In this document: positions 56,420 through 64,000 of the stretch, one piece after another
How the letters are laid out: every line of letters starts with the position of its first letter
Position numbering within the stretch: the stretch's first letter is position 1
Source of the DNA: JAGXQV01 sp964527565
Lineage (GTDB): Bacteria > Pseudomonadota > Gammaproteobacteria > Burkholderiales > Sulfuricellaceae
Length of the DNA stretch: 64,000 nt
Assembly: GCA_964527565.1 (NCBI GenBank)
Contig: CAZGOY010000001.1
Span: forward strand, 203,473-267,472
Reading direction: 5' to 3'
Translations under genes and position numbers: made by a program
Notes under the pieces: model-generated
The model's input: the letters and a program-made list of their open reading frames with translations, nothing else
Database searches by the model: none
What the model was told of the DNA's origin: nothing

Positions 56420-56512
56420 AAAGCCTCCGATAAATTCACCGTCACGCTGTTTCGCTTGCGCGTGCGGACGGGTAAACTGCGTTTACAAATAAGATAAATT
56501 GGAGGGTGTGTC

Positions 56513-58138
56513 ATGTTGAGCAATTTCAAGATCAAGACCCGGCTGTACGCGCTGATCGGGTTTGCTTCGCTGCTGTTGGTGTGGGTGGGGATAACCGGAC
56601 TTTCCGGCATCCACACCACGTCAACGGCACTGTCTTCCGTCTACAACAACCATCTGGTCGCCATCGACCAGCTCAACGAGGTGCGCAACTACCAGTTGCA
56701 GGCGCGTCTGGCACTGGCCGCCGCGCGCCAGGAAACCGATGCCTTCGAAATCATGGGGCATGCCGACCGCATCCGCGCCTTTATCTTCAAGATCGAAAAC
56801 ATCCTCAAGGCCTATACCGACCGCCCCATGCCGCCGGAAGAGAAAGCCCTGGCAGATGCTTTCATCGAGGCGCGCGTCAATTTCGGGAAAACCGGCATCA
56901 TGCCGATGATCGACCTGTTGCAGGCGGAGAATTTCAGCGAAGCCGACACCCTGCGCAAGGATGTGATGGACCCGGCTTACGCCAGGGCCTCGGCGGCCAT
57001 CGACGCCCTGCTCAAATACCAGGTCGATAATGCGCGCAAGGCTTACGAGCACTCTTCCGCCTATGCGCAAAAAGTCCAGATCATCACCATCGCCAGCATT
57101 GTGGCCGGGCTGGTGCTTTCCGTGCTGGCCGGGCTGTTCATCACGCGTTGCATCACGCGCGGCGTGGCCACGCTGGAAGCTGCCGCTGTCAAACTGTCCG
57201 GCGGCGACCTGACCACCCGGGTGGCGTTGCGCACCAACGACGAACTGGGGCAAGTGGCGCGCGCCTTCAACAGGATGGCGGAAGAATTCGCCGCGATCAT
57301 CGGCCAGGTGCATCAGGCAGCCGAACAGGTCACCGCCGCCTCGGCGCAACTTTCCGAAACCGCAGAAAGGGTGGCGCAAGGTTCGGACAACCAGACGCGC
57401 GAAGCAGCCAGCGCCGCCGTTTCGGTGGAAAGCCTGAACCGCGCCATCCAGGAAGTGGCCAGCCGCAGCCAGCACGCCACCTCGGCTTCGTCCGAAACCG
57501 GCGATCTGGCTACCCAGGGTCAGCAAGTGGTCAACGGCGCCGCCCAGGGCATTCGTGAAATCGCCGAAACCTTCAGCCAGTCGGCGCGCCTGATCGACGC
57601 GCTCGGGCAGCGCTCGCAACAGATCGGCCAGATCGTCGACGTCATCAAGGACATCGCCGACCAGACCAACCTGCTGGCGCTCAACGCCGCCATCGAAGCG
57701 GCGCGTGCCGGCGAGCAGGGACGCGGTTTCGCCGTCGTCGCCGACGAAGTGCGCAAGCTGGCCGAACGCACCGGCAATGCCACCAGTGAGATTTCCACCA
57801 TGATTACCGCCATCCAGGCGGAAACCGGCAATACTGTCAGCAACATGGAAAGAGGCGGCAAGCAGGTCGACGACGGGGTAAGGATGGCGGCGCAGGCCGG
57901 CGAATCGCTGGAAAGCATCAACAACAGCCTGAACCGCGTCGCCGAAATGATCCGCCACATCGCCGATGCCACCCGCCAGCAAAGCGAGGCCAGCGGCGAA
58001 ATCACGCGGCGCGTCGACGGCATCGTGCGCATGGCGGAGGAAAACAGCGCCACCATCGTTTCCACCACCGGCGCCACCCAGGATTTGCGCCAGCTTTCCG
58101 GGCGCATGCAGGAGGTGATCCGCCGCTTCCAGTTTTAA
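56513..58138 (+). CDS. Methyl-accepting chemotaxis protein
   Basis: 541 residues. TM1 is at about 10-30, a four-helix-bundle sensor at about 31-185, TM2 at about 187-210 and HAMP at about 211-265 (AAAVKLSGGDLTTRV). The cytoplasmic signalling domain has the conserved hairpin tip around residues 380-420 (DQTNLLALNAAIEAARAGEQ, then GRGFAVVADEVRKLAERT). It senses a periplasmic stimulus and controls CheA; the ligand is unknown. GGAGGG lies 6 nt before ATG. A CCGATAA heptamer at 56426-56432 resembles a sigma-28 -10, but I see no matching -35. Confidence 0.96.
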   Translation: MLSNFKIKTRLYALIGFASLLLVWVGITGLSGIHTTSTALSSVYNNHLVAIDQLNEVRNYQLQARLALAAARQETDAFEIMGHADRIRAFIFKIENILKAYTDRPMPPEEKALADAFIEARVNFGKTGIMPMIDLLQAENFSEADTLRKDVMDPAYARASAAIDALLKYQVDNARKAYEHSSAYAQKVQIITIASIVAGLVLSVLAGLFITRCITRGVATLEAAAVKLSGGDLTTRVALRTNDELGQVARAFNRMAEEFAAIIGQVHQAAEQVTAASAQLSETAERVAQGSDNQTREAASAAVSVESLNRAIQEVASRSQHATSASSETGDLATQGQQVVNGAAQGIREIAETFSQSARLIDALGQRSQQIGQIVDVIKDIADQTNLLALNAAIEAARAGEQGRGFAVVADEVRKLAERTGNATSEISTMITAIQAETGNTVSNMERGGKQVDDGVRMAAQAGESLESINNSLNRVAEMIRHIADATRQQSEASGEITRRVDGIVRMAEENSATIVSTTGATQDLRQLSGRMQEVIRRFQF

Positions 58139-58182
58139 GCGCCGGAGCACATCAACGGCGACGGCTCGTCGCATGGGGCGTC

Positions 58183-58191
58183 TGTTATCAT
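58183..58191 (+). promoter_or_regulatory. Extended -10 promoter directly before the YheS-like gene
   Basis: TGTTATCAT (TG-N-TATCAT) ends 8 nt before ATG 58200, so transcription should begin at or within a base or two of the start codon. No Shine-Dalgarno sequence lies between them (AGCGCCCC). Confidence 0.45.
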
Positions 58192-58199
58192 AGCGCCCC

Positions 58200-60053
<1,854 letters not shown>

Positions 60054-60077
60054 GCGAAATGCCGGAGGAGATGCATC

Positions 60078-60401
60078 ATGGCCGAACAAGGTAAGAACAT
60101 TTTACGATTGTTGCTGGACCTGGCAACTTTTTGCCTGATGCTCGTCGGTGTCGTCGGCGTGACGGTCAAGATGCTGGCGCCGGACGGTTGGCTCAAAACC
60201 TGGCTGGGGGAGTTCTGGCAGTTCGATCCCAGTTGGATGCTGATCTTCTCCGTGTGCGCCCTGATCGCCTTCCTCCTTGCCAAGCGCTGGCTGGAGAGTT
60301 TTCAGGGCAAGAAAGCCCTGGCCGGTGATCTGGTCATGTACGCCTGGGTGGCAATGGGGCTGTATTTCGTCGTCAGCTGGTTGCTTGCCGGGGAATGGTA
60401 G
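60078..60401 (+). CDS. Small uncharacterised membrane protein, three spans
   Basis: 107 residues. Hydrophobic spans lie at about 10-32, 52-70 and 85-104, with a basic KRWLESFQGKKAL loop before the last. GGAGGAG lies upstream of ATG 60078. It starts 24 nt after the ABC-F gene and may be co-transcribed. No family recognised. Confidence 0.7.
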   Translation: MAEQGKNILRLLLDLATFCLMLVGVVGVTVKMLAPDGWLKTWLGEFWQFDPSWMLIFSVCALIAFLLAKRWLESFQGKKALAGDLVMYAWVAMGLYFVVSWLLAGEW

Positions 60402-60403
60402 GA

Positions 60404-60427
60404 ATACGGCTATAATGCGAGCCGTAT
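60404..60427 (+). promoter_or_regulatory. -10 box inside an 8-bp perfect inverted repeat upstream of rlmL
   Basis: ATACGGCT (60404-60411) and AGCCGTAT (60420-60427) are exact reverse complements with 8 bases between. TATAAT (60411-60416) sits within the arms. The layout suits a repressor operator over a promoter. A leader of about 77 nt precedes ATG 60500. No clear -35 is at the standard distance. Confidence 0.5.
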
Positions 60428-60499
60428 CAATCACAGGCTCTGGCTTCCAGACGCAGGAACGGGATTGCTCTCCCGCGAACTTCCACCCGGTAAGTTGAC

Positions 60500-61696
60500 A
60501 TGGACACCATCAAAAGGCGCTTTTTCGCCCCCTGCCCGCGCGGTCTTGAAGCCCTGCTGGCCGAAGAACTGAAGGCCATCGGCGGCGCCGACATCCTGCC
60601 TACCGACGGCGGCGTGGGCTTTTCCGGCACGCTGGAAACCGCCTACCGCGCCAACCTGCACAGCCGCCTTGCCAGCCGCATCCTGTGGCGCCTGGCGGAA
60701 AAGCCCTACCGCAGCGAGGAGGATGTCTACCAGGCGGCAATGGGCATCCCCTGGCCGGATCTGTTCGACGTGAGCTGCACCCTCCGCGTCGATGTGAACG
60801 CCATCAAGTGCCCGCTGAAAAGCCTGGATTTCGTCACGCTGCGCATCAAGGACGCGGTGTGCGACAAGTTCCGCGCCGCGTGCGGCGAGCGTCCCAGCGT
60901 CGCCACCGTGGGGCCGGACATGCGCGTGTTCGGCTTTCTCAGCGCCGACCACGTCACGCTGTATCTCGACACCTCCGGCGAGGCCTTGTTCAAGCGCGGC
61001 TACCGCAAGGAACAGGGTATCGCGCCGTTGCGCGAGAACTTGGCGGCGGGCATTCTCAAACTGTCCGGCTGGCAGCCCGGCACCCCGCTGCTCGACCCGA
61101 TGTGCGGCAGCGGCACTTTCCTGATCGAAGCGGCGATGATGGCGCTGAATATCGCGCCCGGCATCGAACGCTGGTTCGCTTTCGAAAAAATGAAAAATTA
61201 CGACGCGGCCACCTGGGAAGCCATTTACAACGAGGCCGCCGCCGCCGAAAAACCGAAAACCCCGCTGCCGATCTACGGCAGCGACAAATACGGCAGGGCG
61301 GTCGAGGACGCGCGCGCCAACCTGCAACAGGCCGGCCTGGATGAGGTGGTGCAATTGAAGCAGGTGGACGTACTGGAAATTTCCGCCCCGCAGCCGAGCG
61401 GCTATCTGGTGACCAACCCGCCCTATGGCGAGCGCCTGGGCGATGAGCAGGAACTGGCCGAATTTTATCCGCGCCTGGGCGATGTGCTGAAGAAACACTT
61501 CGGCGGCTGGAATGCCTACATTCTCACCGCCGACCTGGCGCTGGCCAAGCTGATACGTCTTTCCGCCTCGCGCCGCATCCCGCTGTACAACGGTGCGCTG
61601 GAATGCCGTATTTTCGAATACAAGGTCGTCTCGGGCTCCAACCGCAAAAAATCCGCCGGTGACGAGAAAGGGCTGCGGCATTCCGTGCCACAATAA
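60500..61696 (+). CDS. rlmL: 23S rRNA (guanine-N2)-methyltransferase, RlmL type
   Basis: 398 residues. THUMP RNA-binding domain at about 45-155. The SAM-dependent methyltransferase domain has LDPMCGSGTFLIEAA (about 195-209) and the catalytic NPPYGERLG (about 305-313). In E. coli RlmL is fused to RlmK; here the RlmK half is absent. It should methylate G2445 of 23S rRNA. The C-terminal tail (SGSNRKKSAGDEK) is basic. Confidence 0.9.
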   Translation: MDTIKRRFFAPCPRGLEALLAEELKAIGGADILPTDGGVGFSGTLETAYRANLHSRLASRILWRLAEKPYRSEEDVYQAAMGIPWPDLFDVSCTLRVDVNAIKCPLKSLDFVTLRIKDAVCDKFRAACGERPSVATVGPDMRVFGFLSADHVTLYLDTSGEALFKRGYRKEQGIAPLRENLAAGILKLSGWQPGTPLLDPMCGSGTFLIEAAMMALNIAPGIERWFAFEKMKNYDAATWEAIYNEAAAAEKPKTPLPIYGSDKYGRAVEDARANLQQAGLDEVVQLKQVDVLEISAPQPSGYLVTNPPYGERLGDEQELAEFYPRLGDVLKKHFGGWNAYILTADLALAKLIRLSASRRIPLYNGALECRIFEYKVVSGSNRKKSAGDEKGLRHSVPQ

Positions 61697-61723
61697 ACGC
61701 ATTACTCAATCAAGGAGCACATC

Positions 61724-61978
61724 ATGCTGTCCGTTATTCCCAGACTGACCCCGGAACTCGTCGCAGAACTGAATTTTCTCGCCCATTACGATCTCGACAC
61801 CATGCAGGAAGGCATCAAGGTGCACAAGGACGCCGACCCGGCGGTCATCGCCTCGGCGCAGCGCCTGTATGACAAAAAGCTGGTGACCCTTCCCGACGGC
61901 GGCTATCTCACCACGCTGGGGCGCGAGGTGGCGGAACAGTTGCAGTCCATACTCACCATCATGGGCGGCAACCCCTAG
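61724..61978 (+). CDS. TIGR02647-family small protein
   Basis: 84 residues. It matches, by eye, the small conserved family with LTPELVAELNFLAHYDLDTMQEGIKVHKDADPAVIASAQRLYDKKL (pattern only, split here over about 8-53) and GGYLTTLGREVAEQ. This is a winged-helix-like pattern; no activity is established. AAGGAG lies 8 nt upstream of the ATG. Confidence 0.75.
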   Translation: MLSVIPRLTPELVAELNFLAHYDLDTMQEGIKVHKDADPAVIASAQRLYDKKLVTLPDGGYLTTLGREVAEQLQSILTIMGGNP

Positions 61979-62016
61979 CCGTTCAGCAGAAATGACGGGA
62001 AGCAGGAACTGAAAAA

Positions 62017-62304
62017 ATGATCAAACACATCGTCATGTGGCGCATCAATGAACCTTTTCAGGAAAACGCACTCCGAATCAAGGAGGCGCTAGAGGGCTTG
62101 AATGGGCAAATCCCCGGCCTGTTGCGCCTGGAAGTGGGCATTGATGTCAGCCGCGAGAGCGAGTCAGCCGACGTGGTGCTCTATTCCGAATTTGAAACCC
62201 GGCAGGCCTTGGAAGCCTACCAGAACCATCCGGCGCACGCGCTTGTCGTGCCGGTGGTGAAGGCAGTGCGCACGGAGCGCCGGGTGGTTGATTACGAAAC
62301 TTGA
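62017..62304 (+). CDS. Dabb-family (stress-responsive alpha/beta-barrel) protein
   Basis: 95 residues. The ferredoxin-like dimeric alpha-beta barrel pattern is clear: MIKHIVMWRI, then IPGLLRLEVGIDVSRES, then ADVVLYSEFETRQALEAYQNHPAH. Members include stress-induced proteins and small enzymes; the role of this one is unknown. It follows the previous gene by 38 nt. Confidence 0.85.
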   Translation: MIKHIVMWRINEPFQENALRIKEALEGLNGQIPGLLRLEVGIDVSRESESADVVLYSEFETRQALEAYQNHPAHALVVPVVKAVRTERRVVDYET

Positions 62305-62340
62305 ATTTGTGGCCTTGCGTCACGCCATCGAGGAATCATC

Positions 62341-62613
62341 ATGACTGTACGCTCTACCGGCAAGAAAATCGCCCTGGGCTTCGCCGTAGCCTGCCTGCCC
62401 TGTATGGCCGCCAGCTTCGCGATCTTCATTTATCTCATCTGGGACAAGGGCATTCAGGACGTGCTGACCGCCAGCGCCATGGCAACCACGCTGTTCTTCG
62501 CCAGTTGCACCACCGTGCTGTTTTTCATGAGCAAACCGCCACGCCACGAATTGCAGCCGTGGGACGAAAAGGAAGGTGCGCACTATGGTTCCTCGGGGGT
62601 CGCCCAGCCGTAA
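62341..62613 (+). CDS. Uncharacterised small membrane protein
   Basis: 90 residues. Two hydrophobic spans lie at about 10-33 and 41-62, followed by a polar tail (KPPRHELQPWDEKEG). GAGGAATCATC lies just before ATG 62341. I do not recognise it. It converges on the mazF-like gene, with 29 bases between stops. Confidence 0.65.
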   Translation: MTVRSTGKKIALGFAVACLPCMAASFAIFIYLIWDKGIQDVLTASAMATTLFFASCTTVLFFMSKPPRHELQPWDEKEGAHYGSSGVAQP

Positions 62614-62642
62614 CCCACCATACCGCGCCGCCTGGGCGGCAG

Positions 62643-63074
62643 CTACTCGGGCGTTATGGCCCTGCCGTTGTGCGAAACGGCGGAACTGCTGGTGGAATTC
62701 GGTATAGGGGTTATGTAAGCCCCATACCCCATCACCTCCATGACGGCCTGCTGAACGCGCTCCATCAAGCCCGCATCGCAGCAAGCAAGCGCTTCGCCAA
62801 GTAAACGGCGGTTGTCGATGGCGCGCAACTGGTCAATCAGCAAATCGGAATCCTTTTCCAGCTTGTCCTGGGCGAACAAGCGGATACGCAAGGGTTCCGC
62901 GTCGTCCATAAGGGTGGTGGTGAGCGGGATAACGAGCGTGGAAGGATGGCCGGCATCCAGCAGCCCCTGGTCTTGCACGACCAGCACCGGGCGCACCTTA
63001 CCGGGTTCGCTGCCTCGACCGGGGTTCAGATTGGCGAGATAAATGGCACCGCATTCAAGCCCGGATGTCATCAT
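62643..63074 (-). CDS. mazF: MazF/PemK-family endoribonuclease toxin
   Basis: 143 residues from ATG 63074. Typical stretches are CGAIYLANLNPGRGSEPGKVRPVLVVQD, split at about 7-34 with the RPVLVV strand, then TLVIPLTT, DSDLLIDQLRAIDNRRL, and a helical end. MazF toxins cut mRNA or tRNA at short motifs. The start lies 20 nt inside the antitoxin gene, so it is translationally coupled. The C-terminus extends ~25 residues beyond the usual family length and reads as low-complexity. Confidence 0.92.
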   Translation of the reverse strand: MMTSGLECGAIYLANLNPGRGSEPGKVRPVLVVQDQGLLDAGHPSTLVIPLTTTLMDDAEPLRIRLFAQDKLEKDSDLLIDQLRAIDNRRLLGEALACCDAGLMERVQQAVMEVMGYGAYITPIPNSTSSSAVSHNGRAITPE

Positions 63075-63291
63075 CCAGGCCCTCGAATTCGGCATTGACC
63101 TTCATGCTTTCTTCACGCACCCGCAGGCTGAGGGCTTTCAACCGTTCGCGGCGCCGCTTGCCCAGCATCTCGCGGTTCATCGCTTCCAGCGCCATGCGCA
63201 TGTACTCGGCACGCGGGATTTCGAGTTCAAGGGCGAACGCGTTGACCTGTTCCAGCAATTTGTCCGGCAAACGGACGGATACCATGCTCAT
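63055..63291 (-). CDS. Ribbon-helix-helix antitoxin of the MazF pair
   Basis: 78 residues. The RHH DNA-binding core is at the N-terminus (MVSVRLPDKLLEQVNAFALEL), with the helix PRAEYMRMALEAM. The rest is a charged helix, and the acidic tail (EFEGLDDDIRA) should bind the toxin. It is the first gene of the leftward pair. It would repress the operon's promoter, which lies in the 148-base gap at 63292-63439; I see no clear palindrome there. Confidence 0.88.
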   Translation of the reverse strand: MSMVSVRLPDKLLEQVNAFALELEIPRAEYMRMALEAMNREMLGKRRRERLKALSLRVREESMKVNAEFEGLDDDIRA

Positions 63292-63439
63292 GTTTGTATC
63301 TCATTTTGTATTTCACCATGGAATCCTAGCTTGAGGGTGCGGCGATTGCAAGCGCAGAGCGGCAACACTGTCAATCAGCGCGCAAATTTGACCACCCTTC
63401 CGAAAAAGGCAAAAAGGGGACAACAAAAAGGGGACAGAT
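63292..63439. other. Gap between mazE-like antitoxin and RAYT fragment
   Basis: Holds no ORF I can support. It includes the AAAAAGGGGACAG repeats near its end that often accompany RAYT genes. The antitoxin promoter must lie here, but no box is clear. Confidence 0.5.
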
Positions 63440-63685
63440 TTATTTTCCACGCTCACTTGCCTCCTTTACAGGCCGTCCCGGTCCGCGCGTTTCTATGCGC
63501 CGCCCGACAATCTTCTCAACCTGTTCCGCAAATCTGGAGTTCCCGGTAAGCTGGCCTCGCTTTACTGCTTCGCGGATCAATCCCCACTCACCGTTCGGTA
63601 TCCCCTCTTTCAGGAACTCGCGGTATCGCTTCCGCCGACTCTCGCTATCGTCGCCAAGCCCGGAATACAGCGGATCGAAATCCAT
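63440..63685 (-). pseudogene. C-terminal fragment of a REP-associated tyrosine transposase (RAYT)
   Basis: 81 residues open from the IS junction at 63685. The sequence YSGLGDDSESRRKRYREFL, then IREAVKRGQLTGNSRFAEQ, then a GRRIETRGPGRPVK end, matches the C-terminal region of IS200-like REP-associated transposases. The catalytic HUH and tyrosine domain is missing, cut off by the adjoining IS end. AAAAGGGGACAGATTT (63423-63438) lies next to it. RAYT enzymes move REP elements; the repeat at 35.2 kb is a possible substrate type. Confidence 0.7.
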
Positions 63686-63738
63686 ATAGTGGCCCCCTCT
63701 GTCAAGACAATAACGAGCCGAGTTTAAGAAGGTAGCGC
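63685..63738. repeat. First copy of an IS3-family terminal sequence
   Basis: 54 bases starting TATAGTGG and running through CCCCTCTGTCAAGACAATAA to GGTAGCGC. They recur at 63947-64000 with one mismatch (C/A at the ninth base), in the same orientation, and include the last codons of the transposase ORF. Confidence 0.85.
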
Positions 63739-63942
63739 TTCACATGCAGCTGCACGGCGCTGCCCCGTTTTTTCTGGTTTGCATTCCTGGCGATTTTCCT
63801 TTCGCGCGGTGAACTTATCGACAATGCTTGCCCCGCCGCCAGCCGCTGTTCGGTAGACGGCTTCCGGTGTGCGGTAGCCCAGAGACTGGTGCGTTCTCTC
63901 CGCGTTGTAAAATGCAAAGTATTCCGTCAGTCCCAGCAGCAA
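63724..63942 (-). pseudogene. IS3-family transposase OrfB, C-terminal fragment
   Basis: 72 codons on the minus strand, ending at TAA 63724. EYFAFYNAERTHQSLGYRTP is the typical tail of the OrfB integrase core, just after the third catalytic acidic residue. The TAG at 63946-63948 arises where a second copy of the IS end begins. The N-terminal DD residues are missing, so this copy is dead. Confidence 0.9.
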
Positions 63943-63946
63943 TTCC

Positions 63947-64000
63947 TATAGTGGACCCCTCTGTCAAGACAATAACGAGCCGAGTTTAAGAAGGTAGCGC
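63947..64000. repeat. Second copy of the IS3-family terminal sequence, running out of the window
   Basis: Matches 63685-63738 in 53 of 54 positions. It interrupts the OrfB fragment and presumably begins another IS copy beyond the window edge. Confidence 0.85.

Noticed and set aside
56289..56492. 67-codon ORF on the plus strand
   Set aside because: Antisense to the Hsp20 remnant, whose reading is far more family-like.

Overview
The window comes from a GC-rich proteobacterial chromosome, most likely a betaproteobacterium. The evidence is an argS–SPOR–dsbA cluster, an AceE-type pyruvate dehydrogenase whose E3 carries its own lipoyl domain, a full cbb3 oxidase locus next to an FNR that keeps the E. 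coli cysteine numbering, and a CIRCE operator in front of rpoH. I cannot fix the genus. Most of the window is ordinary chromosome. The accessory material is phd/vapC (25.9-26.6 kb), an AvcD-type antiphage deaminase island downstream of tRNA-Phe (41.9-44.5 kb), mazEF (62.6-63.3 kb), a REPIN-like repeat (35.2 kb), and transposase fragments at the right edge (63.4-64.0 kb).

Left part (0-30 kb): the end of ptsI, a stand-alone MetH reactivation domain and mpl run rightward, and argS–SPOR–dsbA runs leftward. Next come aceE-aceF-lpdA and a GlcF-like iron-sulfur protein. A respiration block follows: an Fe-S-type Rrf2 regulator, fnr, ccoNOQP and ccoGHIS, ending in an unannotated 26-residue membrane ORF. 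Two promoters in this block share the pattern TGAC-N4-GTCA, placed as expected for FNR class II activation. Then come rpoH, cysS, the first toxin-antitoxin pair, ffh, ypjD and a CorB-type gene.

Middle part (30-45 kb): a cNMP/CBS/DUF294 sensor, a DnaQ-like exonuclease and a two-component Na+/solute symporter form one module. It is followed by the nested inverted repeat, then GrpB, RhlE, a degenerate-cyclase/FHA protein and pgeF-rluD. The rluD and bamD genes diverge from overlapping start codons. tRNA-Phe follows, then a region of looser, more AT-rich composition. That region holds an amber-interrupted ORF, a probable antitoxin-RNA region, avcD, and a 70-residue ORF overlapping the end of avcD.

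Right part (44.5-64 kb): a TonB-dependent receptor, rhodanese, argH, xth, acs and glnE. Next are an orphan FliD-like gene behind a 12-G tract, an Hsp20 remnant, a chemoreceptor, a YheS-type ABC-F protein that may be leaderless, rlmL and several small genes, then mazEF. At the edge are the 3' end of a REP-associated transposase and two copies of an IS3-family end.
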